Positions 24,484 to 33,852 of a DNA stretch of 64,000 nt are shown one piece after another. Numbering within the stretch: position 1 is the stretch's first letter; the number at the start of each line of letters is the position of its first letter. Under the pieces are notes generated by a model. That model was not told where the DNA came from, ran no database searches, and saw nothing but the letters and a program-made list of their open reading frames with translations. A program made the translations under genes and the position numbers. Source of the DNA: Erythrobacter sp. (GTDB lineage: Bacteria > Pseudomonadota > Alphaproteobacteria > Sphingomonadales > Sphingomonadaceae); assembly GCA_019739335.1 (NCBI GenBank), contig CP073261.1, positions 372,001 through 436,000 on the forward strand, in the 5' to 3' direction.

Positions 24484-25062
24484 ATGATCTCGTTAAGCAG
24501 AAACGTTTCGGCAACAGTGCTACTTTGCCTTTTGGTGGGATGCGCAACCCCAACGCCTTATCAGCCCGAAATTGCGCATTCCCAGGTCAGAGGAGGCTAT
24601 TCCGATCAGCAACTGGCTCCAGATCGCTACCGCGTGACCTTTCATGGTAACTCGCTGACGTCCCGCGAAACAGTCGAAGCATTCTTGCTGTATCGCGCGG
24701 CTGAACTGACGGTGGCGAGCGGAGCCGACTGGTTTGCCGTTATCGACCGCGAGACCGATCACACCATCACACGCGAAATCCGCCGGGATCCGCTTTATGA
24801 CCCATGGTTCGGACCTGCCTATGGAGGGTGGTTGCCATATTGGCGCTATTCGGTTCGCGGTTCGGGTTGGCGGGCGTGGGATCCCTATCATGCAGATCCA
24901 TTCTGGGCTGACCGGTTCGACGAGCGGCAAATCGAAGAATTCGAGGCTACCGCCGAAATCAGGACCGGACAGGGCGCTCCGCCGACTGGTGCAGAGCGAG
25001 CCTATGATGCACGTGCCGTTATCGAAGCCATCGGCCCACGCGTCAGGGCCAGTAATCCTTAG
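24484..25062 (+). CDS. lipoprotein of the CC0125/CC1285 type
   Basis: A 192-residue exported lipoprotein. Signal peptide and lipobox LLCLLVGC end at C20, the predicted lipid-modified residue. The mature part contains GGYSDQQLAPDRYRVTFHGN, then a helix RETVEAFLLYRAAELTVASG and a tryptophan/tyrosine-rich stretch (YGGWLPYWRYSV). This matches a family of alphaproteobacterial envelope lipoproteins without a known function. The ATG follows AAAGGAG. It closes the + strand stress group and converges on the fixJ-like gene. No Lol-avoidance signal is obvious, so outer-membrane location is likely but inferred. Confidence 0.82.
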   Translation: MISLSRNVSATVLLCLLVGCATPTPYQPEIAHSQVRGGYSDQQLAPDRYRVTFHGNSLTSRETVEAFLLYRAAELTVASGADWFAVIDRETDHTITREIRRDPLYDPWFGPAYGGWLPYWRYSVRGSGWRAWDPYHADPFWADRFDERQIEEFEATAEIRTGQGAPPTGAERAYDARAVIEAIGPRVRASNP

Positions 25063-25145
25063 CCCCGGCTTCAGAGCGGTTGCACCCAAAGGGCGAGTGT
25101 CACATTAACGACAGCCACCTTGATCAAACCCCAGGGAGGGCACCG

Positions 25146-25838
25146 TCATGTCGCTGTGGGCAGCGGAGGGGACAGGGCTGGTTGGCCCTTTCCCACTTTC
25201 GAATGGTTTTCACTCCACACCCGGTCCGACCCCAAGCCTGCTGCAAATGCAATTCGCAGTGCCTCCGCGAAATAGCTCACGTGGAGCTTGGCCATTATGT
25301 TTGCGCGGTAGGCCTCGACCGTTCGTGCACTGATTTGCAGGTCGAAAGCTATGGTCTTGTTGGGATAGCCACAGGCGAGTCCATCAAGAACTTCCCGCTC
25401 GCGGGCAGTGAGTTTGCCCAACTGCGCGACGGCCCACTCCCTGTGTGCGCACAAGGCGGCCAGGTTGGCGTTCTGTCTGAAGGCCAGTGCTACCGAGGCG
25501 AGTAACTGCTCACGTTCGAACGGTTTGGTGATGAAATCCGTTGCACCAGCCTGCATTGCCTGCACCGCAGAAGAAACTTCTCCGTGCCCGGTCAGGACAA
25601 TAACCGGGAAATCGAGCCCGGCCTCGGGCATCCGGCGCTGGACCTCCAGCCCGTCCAAGCCCGGCATGCGGATATCCAGCAGGACGCAAGCAGGGGTCGC
25701 TTTATCAACCCGTTTCAGGAACTGTTCGCCGTTCTCCCACCGACGAGTGTCATACCCAGCGGTGCGCAGCAGGAAATCTAATGAACGTCGCACGCCATCT
25801 TCATCGTCGACAATATGAACAACCTGCTTTTCAGCCAT
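25146..25838 (-). CDS. fixJ: FixJ-type response regulator
   Basis: A 230-residue two-component regulator with a receiver domain (residues 1-120; D11/D12 acidic pair in IVDDEDG, phospho-acceptor D55 in VLLDIRMPGLDG, K105 region in DFITKPF) and a C-terminal LuxR-type helix-turn-helix (LTAREREVLDGLACGYPNKT, about 150-195). The ATG at 25838 has GGAGG and begins MAEKQVVHIVDDE; the start overlaps the kinase stop by 8 bases. It is the partner of the adjacent oxygen-sensor-like kinase and would activate transcription in low oxygen if that kinase behaves like FixL. The C-terminal tail of about 20 residues is slightly long. Confidence 0.9.
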   Translation of the reverse strand: MAEKQVVHIVDDEDGVRRSLDFLLRTAGYDTRRWENGEQFLKRVDKATPACVLLDIRMPGLDGLEVQRRMPEAGLDFPVIVLTGHGEVSSAVQAMQAGATDFITKPFEREQLLASVALAFRQNANLAALCAHREWAVAQLGKLTAREREVLDGLACGYPNKTIAFDLQISARTVEAYRANIMAKLHVSYFAEALRIAFAAGLGSDRVWSENHSKVGKGQPALSPPLPTAT

Positions 25839-27372
25839 CGATCGCCTCCGCCTTCGGTATCGTGAAGCGAAATTCTGCACCCCCTTCGGAAGCATTGCTG
25901 CACCACAACTTGCCGCCGTGCGCTTCGATTATTGTACGGCAAATCGCCAGGCCAAGGCCCATCCCGGTTGCTTTGGTACTCACGAACGGATCAAACACGC
26001 TGTTAATCAAGGTTGCGGGCAATCCCGGACCGGTGTCCCTAACGTTTACGCAAACGAAATCGCCATCCTGGCGGGCGGTGATATGGATGGTGCCCTTGTC
26101 ATCCATGGCTTCCTTGGCATTGCGAATCAGGTTGATCAGGACTTGCTGGATCTGCACCCGATCGACGAACACTGCGGGAAGGCTTGCAGGCGCATCGATG
26201 CGGCAGCCAAGACTGGTGGACACTCCTCCAATCGAAGCAAAGGTACAGGCCTCGGTTAAGAGATGACGAATCGGCTCGGCTGTCCGCGCAAGCTCCCCAC
26301 GAGAGACAAAATCGCGCAATCGCTGGATGATCGCCCCCGCCCGAATAGCTTCCCGCCCCGCCTCTTCCAGCGCACTGCGCAAGAGTTCATCACCAGGCCT
26401 GCCGTGGATCATGGCGGCTGCCGATTGGACGTAGTTGGCGATCGCAGTGAGCGGCTGATTGATTTCATGGGCCATTGCCGTCGCCATCGTTCCAGCGGTA
26501 GCAATCCGCGAGATGTGCAGCAATTCAGACTGCATTTCGCGTAGGTGCTGGTCAGCCTCTTCGCGCGCGGTAAGATCGCGAACGAACCCTGTGAAAATCC
26601 GCCTCTTGCCGACCACCGCCTCGCCGACGAACATTTCGTGCGGGAAAAGCGATCCATCCTTTCGACGCCCCACCACCTGCCGTGCGGCACCGATGACCCG
26701 TCGTTCGCCAGTCGCCAAATACCTCTCGAGAAAACCATCGTGCAGGTGGGCATCGGGCTCCGGCATAAGTATTGCCACGTTTCGGCCAACAACCTCGTCA
26801 GCGGTGTATCCGAATAGCCGCTCAGCGGCAGTGCTGAACCATTGGATAATTCCATGCTCATCGATTGTGATCATGCCATCGGGAGCTGTTTCAAGGATAG
26901 AGCGCAGGTGCGCCTCACGAGCAGCCATCTGGCTGTGAAGAAAATTGTCGGCGGTGTCATCGTGTACGATCGATCCATAGCCGACTATTGTGCCGCTTTC
27001 GTTGACCAGGGGGCATACACTACAGTTCGCCCTGAACGTGCTGCCATCCTTGCGCGCATGCCAGGCCTGTCGGCGGTCGACAGCACCTTGACCTGCGAGC
27101 GTCAACATTGCGGCGGGTGTGCCGTCACTTCGTTCGTCGTCTGAAAACAGGATGTCGTACGGCTTCCCGACAATTTCCTCCGCAGTCCAACCGTACAGCC
27201 GCTCGGCACCTGTGTTCCAGGATGTGATGCGCCAGTCCGTATCCAGCAGGCAGACCGCGTGGTTGAGCGCATTGTCAATCAACAGTTGCAGCTCAGTATC
27301 GATCGCGCGGAGCGACCGTGACGGCTGTGACGGCTGGGACGAGGTTGGAATGGTAATATCGGACCCCGTCAC
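25831..27372 (-). CDS. fixL: FixL-like PAS-PAS sensor histidine kinase
   Basis: A 513-residue soluble kinase with two PAS domains (about 25-145 and 150-270), a HisKA helix with H302 in AMAHEINQPLTAI, and an HATPase domain (about 405-510; LINLIRNAKEAM, DTGPGLP, GMGLGLAI). In the second PAS, H211, R217 and R231 stand at the exact spacing of the haem ligand H200 and oxygen-pocket R206 and R220 of Bradyrhizobium FixL, within a matching NVAILMPEPDAHLHDGF context. Haem-based oxygen sensing is therefore likely. No transmembrane helices. It overlaps fixJ. No fixK-like gene or clear FixK box is seen nearby, so the targets are unknown. Confidence 0.9.
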   Translation of the reverse strand: MTGSDITIPTSSQPSQPSRSLRAIDTELQLLIDNALNHAVCLLDTDWRITSWNTGAERLYGWTAEEIVGKPYDILFSDDERSDGTPAAMLTLAGQGAVDRRQAWHARKDGSTFRANCSVCPLVNESGTIVGYGSIVHDDTADNFLHSQMAAREAHLRSILETAPDGMITIDEHGIIQWFSTAAERLFGYTADEVVGRNVAILMPEPDAHLHDGFLERYLATGERRVIGAARQVVGRRKDGSLFPHEMFVGEAVVGKRRIFTGFVRDLTAREEADQHLREMQSELLHISRIATAGTMATAMAHEINQPLTAIANYVQSAAAMIHGRPGDELLRSALEEAGREAIRAGAIIQRLRDFVSRGELARTAEPIRHLLTEACTFASIGGVSTSLGCRIDAPASLPAVFVDRVQIQQVLINLIRNAKEAMDDKGTIHITARQDGDFVCVNVRDTGPGLPATLINSVFDPFVSTKATGMGLGLAICRTIIEAHGGKLWCSNASEGGAEFRFTIPKAEAIDG

Positions 27373-27931
27373 ATGCCTATCTACCTTTTACCACCATGGA
27401 AGCTCGCCGAGCTAAAGAACTTCCGGCTTCCCTCCACTGCTGTGGTCTAAATCTCGATCACGGCAACCAAGCCGGAAACCAAGGCTATTGTCACCGTTCG
27501 AGTCGAATAGGGACATTAAGGATAACTTAGACAGTGGACATCCAAGATAGACCATGCCCCCTATGAGAGCAATTGCAACCGCTAGGGTAGTGGCAAACGA
27601 ACCGCACTTTTCTGCTGAACCGGGCGCACCATAGTACGGGGTCCGCGGTGCCTGTTTGAGAAAGCCAGCCCACTTCGCTAATTTACCTCTTTGCTCTAGG
27701 CGATCCGCAGGACAGTGCTGATCACGTGCGTTTCTCGTTGAGCCATTGGAACGTCGAGGTTTTCTTCGAGCGCTTGATCGGCACTGCCGGGCCTGTGAAC
27801 GTCCGCCGGGATCCCGACAGGAGCCATTCGCTCTCAACAGTGTCTATCCGTTCCGCTGAACGACCGCAATTCTCCCCTTCAATCATGCGCGTCGAACCTA
27901 TTGCGCACCATACAGATTTCCAGCAGAAGAA
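27373..27931. other. 559-bp intergenic stretch, no supported gene
   Basis: Frames on both strands here have weak coding character. One on the minus strand (27412-27837) includes a hydrophobic segment (FATTLAVAIALIGGMVYLG), and one on the plus strand (27726-27935) starts at GTG without a clear ribosome site. Base composition is more AT-rich than flanking genes. An imperfect dyad GGAAG...CTTCC lies at 27398-27425, just upstream of the fixL start. Nothing else is recognised. Confidence 0.45.
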
Positions 27932-28198
27932 CTAACCACCCTCTCTTCTACTTGAATGAATAATCGCAATGATTATAAGCGAAAACGCAAATAAACGTAT
28001 TATATAAAGAAAACTCCTCTCCTCATATGGAATCTGGGAAATAGCGAGCAAAGCATAATTGATCGCGAGTAGCCCGAAGCTTCCTGCAAAAATTAGGAAA
28101 AGATGTTGCCTCGTCTTTCGAAAATACTTCAGAAAAAGCAGGCAGGCTACGGCAAACCCCATAACAATTGCGCCAGATAGGAATTGCTCGAGCATCAT
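27932..28198 (-). CDS. small membrane protein, DUF5985-like (second of pair)
   Basis: An 88-residue protein with three hydrophobic helices: GAIVMGFAVACLLFLKYF, LIFAGSFGLLAINYALL and LYIIRLFAFSLIIIAII. Basic residues between the first two (KYFRKTRQH) orient it in the inner membrane. It resembles the DUF5985 family of unknown function. Its ATG overlaps the stop of the preceding paralogue by ATGA. Codon use is more AT-rich than most of the window, in line with its hydrophobic content. Third gene of a three-gene operon divergent from the poly-HAMP kinase. Confidence 0.8.
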   Translation of the reverse strand: MMLEQFLSGAIVMGFAVACLLFLKYFRKTRQHLFLIFAGSFGLLAINYALLAISQIPYEERSFLYIIRLFAFSLIIIAIIHSSRREGG

Positions 28199-28470
28199 TC
28201 CTGCTCCGCTTCCCAGATAAACCCGAACAGCAAAACCGAGACGGCCAGCAGCGTCAGCCAGAGACGCGCGATCTTCAAGTCAATGTCCGGCAAGATGACC
28301 TTATCGATAAGGACCAGCAGGTTGGACAACGCGAGAAAGAAGAAACAGGCAGCGCTCCACAGAAGCACTCGAGATGCCACGAAACGATACTGGCGCAATA
28401 GCAGGCCGGCGCAAAGGGCACTGGTGAGGAAGCAAAGCAGGTAGACAAGATCGGGCACAGAACCAATCAT
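28195..28470 (-). CDS. small membrane protein, DUF5985-like (first of pair)
   Basis: A 91-residue protein with three hydrophobic helices (LVYLLCFLTSALCAGLLL; VLLWSAACFFFLALSNLLVL; LWLTLLAVSVLLFGFIW). There are three consecutive ATG codons at 28476, 28473 and 28470; AAAGGA is best spaced (six bases) from the last, so 28470 was chosen. The start region overlaps the 124-residue gene upstream by a few bases. It is a paralogue of the next gene, to which it is coupled by an ATGA overlap; the pair may form a heteromer in the inner membrane. The function is unknown. Confidence 0.8.
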   Translation of the reverse strand: MIGSVPDLVYLLCFLTSALCAGLLLRQYRFVASRVLLWSAACFFFLALSNLLVLIDKVILPDIDLKIARLWLTLLAVSVLLFGFIWEAEQE

Positions 28471-28472
28471 CA

Positions 28473-28847
28473 TCATTCCTTTCTCAACCGGAAGGCGTCC
28501 GCAAACGCATTGAGTCCGGGCGCCTGGCGAGCAATCATCAGTCTCCGCGCCCGACCCGGAAACTTTTGGTAGAACTCTTTTGCGCGTCGCGCGCACTCTT
28601 CGATGGTTCCGTTAACCGGCTGGAACCGTAAGCGGCCGTCGTGATCCACTGATCCGATTCCTGCGGCGACAAGTGCGAGTACGCCTTGCTCAACTACGAG
28701 TTGGCTCGCTCTCATTCGCTCCACAAGCTGCGGGTTCGTCAGCCCCTGGCCTTCTGGCAGGTCGATTATCGTGGATAGCAGTTCGAGATCCCAAATCGAA
28801 GAGAAGCTGTCACAGATAAACTGTTCGATTTCTTCGTCTGTCGGCAT
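28473..28847 (-). CDS. winged-helix-like protein, function unknown
   Basis: A 124-residue soluble protein. Residues about 18-80 read like a winged helix: a first helix WDLELLSTIIDLPEG, then GLTNPQLVERMRASQLVVEQ as helix-turn-helix, and ALVAAGIGSVDHDGRLRFQP as the wing. The C-terminal half is helical and basic (ARRAKEFYQKFPGRARRLM). It could be a DNA-binding regulator of this locus or a protein-interaction module. It leads the operon with the two small membrane proteins and is divergent from the poly-HAMP kinase. Identification rests on pattern only. Confidence 0.7.
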   Translation of the reverse strand: MPTDEEIEQFICDSFSSIWDLELLSTIIDLPEGQGLTNPQLVERMRASQLVVEQGVLALVAAGIGSVDHDGRLRFQPVNGTIEECARRAKEFYQKFPGRARRLMIARQAPGLNAFADAFRLRKE

Positions 28848-29036
28848 GGCAGACCGTGTTCTCCAGCTTGCAGTTGCGGGTTCATAGGCGGGGAGCGCCC
28901 GTCGCGCAAACCCTCTCGCAACACAGATTTTCGCGGTGGCCGGAGGCTGTCAGGAACCATGTTAGCCCTTGTGAATTTGCATGTCGGGGGCAGTCCGAGA
29001 TTCCTCAACGACAGCCAGAGTCGCATAAAATTCCGT

Positions 29037-29041
29037 GGAGG
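29037..29041 (+). promoter_or_regulatory. ribosome site that selects a TTG start
   Basis: GGAGG, five bases upstream of the TTG at 29047. The alternative in-frame GTG at 29035 has no Shine-Dalgarno sequence before it and overlaps this site, so TTG is preferred as the start of the poly-HAMP kinase. Confidence 0.6.
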
Positions 29042-29046
29042 ATCCG

Positions 29047-32000
29047 TTGGTTGCTAATCGGCAAAACGAGTGCGCTGAATTGCGCGAAGCTCTCATTACC
29101 GCCTTGCACCGTCTTCGTGACGGGGATTTCTCAGTTCGGATACGTCTTAAATCGGACAACTCGCAAGATCGTGAGATCGCCTCGCTCTTCAACGAGGTCG
29201 TGGGGCTGAATGAGAACATTACCGGAGAATTCGCGCGGATGTCGCGGATTGTCGGCAAAGAAGGTAAGATTTCCCACCGCGCCGAAGCAAAGGGCGCGAG
29301 AGGCGACTGGCAGGCAAAGCTTGATGCGGTGAACTCCCTTGTCGATGACATGGTTCAGCCGACAACTGAGGTCGCGCGCGTGATCGGTGCTGTGGCGAAG
29401 GGCGATCTTTCGCAACAGATGGCTACCGAGATCGAAGGCCGCGTCCTCAAGGGTGAATTCCTTCGCATCGGCAAGGTAGTGAATACCATGGTCGACCAGC
29501 TAGGCTCGTTTGCCTCCGAAGTAACGCGCGTCGCCCGCGAAGTGGGCACCGAGGGCAAGCTTGGCGGGCAGGCGCGGGTGAAAGGCGTGGCCGGTACTTG
29601 GAAGGATCTCACCGACAACGTCAACCTTATGGCGGACAATCTGACCGGGCAGGTCCGCAACATCGCCGAAGTTACCACTGCCGTGGCGCGCGGAGACCTG
29701 TCCAAGAAGATTACCGTGGACGTGAAGGGAGAAATTCTCGAGCTGAAAGACACCATCAACACGATGGTCGACCAGCTTAACGGCTTCGCATCCGAAGTGA
29801 CCCGCGTCGCGCGTGAAGTCGGCACGGAGGGCAAGCTCGGCGGTCAGGCCGAAGTGCCGGGAGTGGCCGGCACCTGGGCCGATCTCACCGACAACGTCAA
29901 CCTGATGGCGGACAATCTGACCGGCCAGGTCCGCAACATCGCGGAAGTCACGACCGCAGTTGCCCGTGGTGACCTGTCGAAAAAGATCACTGTGGAAGTG
30001 CGCGGCGAAATTCTCGAGCTGAAGAACACCATCAACGTCATGGTCGACCAGCTCAGCAGCTTTGCTTCGGAAGTGTCGCGCGTGGCCCGCGAAGTAGGCA
30101 CCGAAGGGCGTCTCGGCGGCCAGGCGAAGGTCGACGGGGTGGCGGGCATCTGGAAGGATCTCACCGACAACGTCAACGAACTGGCAGCCAACCTGACCGG
30201 GCAGGTCCGCAACATTGCCGAAGTGACCACCGCAGTGGCCTCGGGCGACTTGTCCAAGAAGATCACCGTCGACGTGAAGGGCGAAATCGCCGAGCTCAAG
30301 AACACCATCAATACGATGGTCGACCAGCTTGGCTCATTCGCTTCGGAAGTGACGCGTGTTGCGCGAGAAGTGGGAACGGAGGGCAAGCTTGGCGGCCAGG
30401 CCAAGGTGGAAGGCGTCGCCGGCACCTGGGCCGACCTGACCGACAATGTGAACGAACTGGCGGCCAACCTCACCGGCCAGGTCCGCAACATCGCCGAAGT
30501 CACGACCGCCGTGGCACTGGGCGATCTGTCGAAAAAGATCACGGTGGACGTCAAGGGCGAAATCGCGGAGCTGAAAAACACCATCAACATCATGGTCGAT
30601 CAGCTCAACGGCTTCGCTTCGGAGGTGACACGTGTGGCGCGCGAGGTCGGCACCGAAGGCAAGCTGGGTGGCCAGGCTCGCGTGCCGGGGGTTGCAGGAA
30701 CGTGGAAGGACCTTACCGAAAACGTGAACATGATGGCGGACAATCTGACCGGGCAAGTCCGGAATATTGCCGAAGTCACGACAGCCGTTGCACGCGGCGA
30801 CCTCTCCAAGAAGATCACCGTCGATGTGAAGGGCGAAATCGCCGAGTTGAAGAACACGGTCAACGTGATGGTGGACCAGCTCAATTCGTTCGCTTCGGAA
30901 GTGACGCGGGTGGCGCGCGAAGTAGGCACCGAGGGCAAGCTTGGCGGCCAAGCGGTCGTCCCCGGAGTGGGCGGCATCTGGACCGACCTGACCGACAACG
31001 TGAACCTGATGGCGACCAATCTGACCAACCAGGTGCGCGGCATCGCCGACGTTGTGACTGCGGTGGCGCAGGGCGACCTGAACCGCAAGCTGACGCTGGA
31101 CGCTAAGGGCGAGATCGCAGCGCTTGCCGAAACCATTAACGGGATGATCGAAACGCTTTCGACCTTCGGCGACCAAGTGACCAATATGGCTCGCGAAGTG
31201 GGCGTGGAAGGCAAACTGGGCGGGCAGGCACGTGTGCCCGGCGCCGCAGGCCTCTGGCGCGACCTGACCGATAACGTCAACCAGCTGGCGGCCAACCTCA
31301 CCAACCAGGTGCGCTCGATCGCTGATGTGGCGACTGCGGTGACCAAGGGCGACCTTACCCGTTCGATCTCCGTGGAAGCGTCGGGTGAAATGGCATCGCT
31401 CAAAGACAACATCAACGAGATGATCCGCAACCTGAAGGATCAAACGCTGAAGAACGCCGAACAGGACTGGCTGAAAACCAACCTCGCAAGGTTTAGCCGG
31501 ATGCTGCAGGGCGAGCGCGATCTCGCCACGATCTCCAACCTGATCATGAGCGAACTCGCTCCTTTGGTGAATGCCCAGTACGGGGTGTTCTATGTCGCGA
31601 TGGAGGGTGAGGATCAGGACGCCACGCTCGATCTTGTTGCCAGCTATGGCGCCGGAAATCCGCAACAGATGAAGCCGCGCTTTGTCCTACGAGAAGGATT
31701 GATCGGACAGGCGGCGGCGGACAAGCTGCCGATACGGCTCAAAAACGTGCCCGAAGACTATCTTCGCATCAGTTCGGGCCTGGGCGATGCAAAGCCTGCG
31801 CACCTGTTCATTCTCCCGGCACTGTTCGAGGACGAAGTGAAGGCGGTGATCGAGCTAGGAAGCTTCGACGGGTTCAACGAAACACACCACGGCTTCCTGA
31901 TCCAGCTCATGGAAACGATCGGCATCGTGCTCAACACGATCGCAGCGACGATGCGAACCGAGGAATTGCTCAAAGAATCGCAGTCGCTGACACAGGAGCT

Positions 32001-33852
32001 GCAGGCCCGCCAGACCGAACTGACCACCAAACAGGATGAGCTCGCCAAAACGAACGAAGAACTGCAGGAGAAGGCGCAACTGCTCGAATACGAAAAGCGG
32101 CAGGTTGAAGCCAAGAACTTTGAAATCGACATGGCCCGCCGCGCAATCGAAGAAAAGGCCGAACAGCTCGCCCTGACATCGAAGTACAAGAGCGAATTCC
32201 TGGCAAATATGAGCCATGAATTGCGTACACCGCTCAATTCGCTGCTGATCCTCTCGAAAGTGCTGACCAACAACGAGGAAGGCAACCTCAACCAGAAGCA
32301 GACGGAATTCGCCAAGACAATCCATTCGGCAGGGTCAGACCTGCTTAACCTGATCAACGATATCCTCGATTTGTCGAAGATCGAATCCGGAACCGTCTCG
32401 ATCCAACTTGACGACATGCCGCTTTCCTCGTTGCGCCAGCATGTTGAACGGACATTTTCGCAGGTCGCGGCGCAGAAGGGACTCGGTTTCGAAGTAAACT
32501 TCGCTGAAGACCTTCCGGAGATCATCCGTACTGACGAACAAAGGTTGCAGCAGATCCTGCTCAATCTGCTTTCCAACGCCTTCAAATTCACGGCACGCGG
32601 GAAGGTCGAACTCGGCGTGAGAATGGCGGTTTCAGGCTGGAGCCCCGCCAGCGCGGTCCTCCGCGATGTCGACCAGGCGCTGGCGATTTCGGTCAGCGAT
32701 ACCGGCATCGGTATACCGCAAGACAAGCAGATGTTGATCTTCGAAGCCTTCCAGCAGGCCGATGGGACCACCAGCCGGAAATATGGCGGCACCGGGCTGG
32801 GACTTTCAATCAGTCGCGAGATCGCGGGGCTGCTGGGGGGCGAGCTGCAGGTTACCTCAAGTCCCGGCGAAGGCTCGACCTTTACCCTGTATTTGCCGCT
32901 CACGCCGCCGAAGGTCGAAACGCCAGGCGACGGGGCGCACGGCTCGGTTCGCCGTCCCGAACAACCGCTAAATAGTCGGGAGGACAGTTTTGGACGCGCG
33001 CCTTACGCCAGCGAGCCATTCGTCCTGCTTGTTGCAGGCGAGCCCACATTGGCGAAAGACCTGACGGAACACGCCCGCAAGGCGAACGTGGTAGCGACCA
33101 TCGCCTCTACTGGGTCCGCGGCAGTCGCGCACGTACGCCGTTCGCCTCCTGCCGCCATTGTCCTTGATCTCGAACTGGAAGACATCGACGGACTCGTCCT
33201 GCTCGACATGTTGCGACACCATCCTGAAACCGCAGGATGTCCGATCCATGTGTTGATCAAAAAACAGGCCACGCCCCTTGTCGAAGGCCTCGCTGTGCCG
33301 GGATCGATAGTCGTTGGTCGCGAAAGGAATGATCTTGAAGAGCTGTTCCGCGCTCTGAAAAGTCAGATGGAACGCCACAAGAGTGAAAGCGGGAAAAACG
33401 ACGAACCTGAACCTGGTGCAGACCACCAAGGGCTTGATGGGCGACAGATCCTGATCGTCGACGACGACATCCGCAATATCTTCTCACTGGCAAGCGTTCT
33501 GGAGGCGCAGGGTGCTTCGGTGACCTATTCCGAACGCGGGGCAGACGGAATCGAGATGCTGCGGGCAAACAGGGAGATCGACGCAGCCCTGATCGACATC
33601 ATGATGCCCGAAATGGATGGCTACGAAACGATGCGCCGGATCCGCTCGGACGAGCAACTCGCATCGGTACCTCTGATTGCGGTAACGGCCAAGGCGATGC
33701 GCGGAGACCGGGCAAAATGTCTCGATGCAGGCGCAGACGATTACATTTCCAAACCCGTCGACATCGACCTGTTGATGTCGGTGCTTCGGATCGCGTTTAG
33801 CCGGTCATCGAATGCGTCTCACAATATCAAGGCGATGGAGTCGGTCAAATGA
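29047..33852 (+). CDS. soluble poly-HAMP hybrid histidine kinase (HAMP array-GAF-HK-REC-REC)
   Basis: A 1601-residue signalling protein without membrane helices or signal peptide. Residues about 1-158 hold divergent HAMP-like units ([28 protein letters not shown]). Residues 159-802 are seven tandem 92-residue repeats, each with [12 protein letters not shown], a [13 protein letters not shown] helix and [20 protein letters not shown]. Then a GAF domain (about 825-975), a coiled coil, HisKA with H1057 ([15 protein letters not shown]), HATPase (about 1160-1300), a divergent receiver (about 1321-1440) and a canonical receiver with D1517 ([11 protein letters not shown]). The repeat length and form match the HAMP arrays of fungal group III kinases such as Nik1/Os-1. 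It overlaps the next gene by ATGA. An alternative GTG start is at 29035. Confidence 0.92.
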   Translation: MVANRQNECAELREALITALHRLRDGDFSVRIRLKSDNSQDREIASLFNEVVGLNENITGEFARMSRIVGKEGKISHRAEAKGARGDWQAKLDAVNSLVDDMVQPTTEVARVIGAVAKGDLSQQMATEIEGRVLKGEFLRIGKVVNTMVDQLGSFASEVTRVAREVGTEGKLGGQARVKGVAGTWKDLTDNVNLMADNLTGQVRNIAEVTTAVARGDLSKKITVDVKGEILELKDTINTMVDQLNGFASEVTRVAREVGTEGKLGGQAEVPGVAGTWADLTDNVNLMADNLTGQVRNIAEVTTAVARGDLSKKITVEVRGEILELKNTINVMVDQLSSFASEVSRVAREVGTEGRLGGQAKVDGVAGIWKDLTDNVNELAANLTGQVRNIAEVTTAVASGDLSKKITVDVKGEIAELKNTINTMVDQLGSFASEVTRVAREVGTEGKLGGQAKVEGVAGTWADLTDNVNELAANLTGQVRNIAEVTTAVALGDLSKKITVDVKGEIAELKNTINIMVDQLNGFASEVTRVAREVGTEGKLGGQARVPGVAGTWKDLTENVNMMADNLTGQVRNIAEVTTAVARGDLSKKITVDVKGEIAELKNTVNVMVDQLNSFASEVTRVAREVGTEGKLGGQAVVPGVGGIWTDLTDNVNLMATNLTNQVRGIADVVTAVAQGDLNRKLTLDAKGEIAALAETINGMIETLSTFGDQVTNMAREVGVEGKLGGQARVPGAAGLWRDLTDNVNQLAANLTNQVRSIADVATAVTKGDLTRSISVEASGEMASLKDNINEMIRNLKDQTLKNAEQDWLKTNLARFSRMLQGERDLATISNLIMSELAPLVNAQYGVFYVAMEGEDQDATLDLVASYGAGNPQQMKPRFVLREGLIGQAAADKLPIRLKNVPEDYLRISSGLGDAKPAHLFILPALFEDEVKAVIELGSFDGFNETHHGFLIQLMETIGIVLNTIAATMRTEELLKESQSLTQELQARQTELTTKQDELAKTNEELQEKAQLLEYEKRQVEAKNFEIDMARRAIEEKAEQLALTSKYKSEFLANMSHELRTPLNSLLILSKVLTNNEEGNLNQKQTEFAKTIHSAGSDLLNLINDILDLSKIESGTVSIQLDDMPLSSLRQHVERTFSQVAAQKGLGFEVNFAEDLPEIIRTDEQRLQQILLNLLSNAFKFTARGKVELGVRMAVSGWSPASAVLRDVDQALAISVSDTGIGIPQDKQMLIFEAFQQADGTTSRKYGGTGLGLSISREIAGLLGGELQVTSSPGEGSTFTLYLPLTPPKVETPGDGAHGSVRRPEQPLNSREDSFGRAPYASEPFVLLVAGEPTLAKDLTEHARKANVVATIASTGSAAVAHVRRSPPAAIVLDLELEDIDGLVLLDMLRHHPETAGCPIHVLIKKQATPLVEGLAVPGSIVVGRERNDLEELFRALKSQMERHKSESGKNDEPEPGADHQGLDGRQILIVDDDIRNIFSLASVLEAQGASVTYSERGADGIEMLRANREIDAALIDIMMPEMDGYETMRRIRSDEQLASVPLIAVTAKAMRGDRAKCLDAGADDYISKPVDIDLLMSVLRIAFSRSSNASHNIKAMESVK
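29521..31452 (+). repeat. seven tandem 276-bp coding repeats (HAMP array)
   Basis: Seven uninterrupted in-frame units of exactly 276 bp, starting at 29521, 29797, 30073, 30349, 30625, 30901 and 31177. The first five are nearly identical in protein sequence; the last two diverge ([28 protein letters not shown]). The conserved unit length implies duplication by recombination and makes the array prone to copy-number change and to assembly errors. Confidence 0.93.

Noticed and set aside
25063..25145. TTGATCAA near 25121 as a FixK/FNR box by the fixJ gene
   Set aside because: It lacks the 4-base spacer of TTGAT-N4-ATCAA and lies after two convergent stop codons, not at a promoter.
27726..27935. 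A 69-codon GTG-started plus-strand frame between fixL and the DUF5985 genes
   Set aside because: No ribosome site at proper distance, no codon bias and no recognisable domain.
28960..29000. GGAAC upstream of the poly-HAMP kinase as a general-stress (EcfG-type) promoter
   Set aside because: No CGTT follows at the required 16-17 base spacing; the match is to the -35 half only.
29521..31452. Regularly spaced repeats, considered as a CRISPR or satellite array
   Set aside because: The 276-bp units are an exact multiple of three, in frame, and encode HAMP domains.
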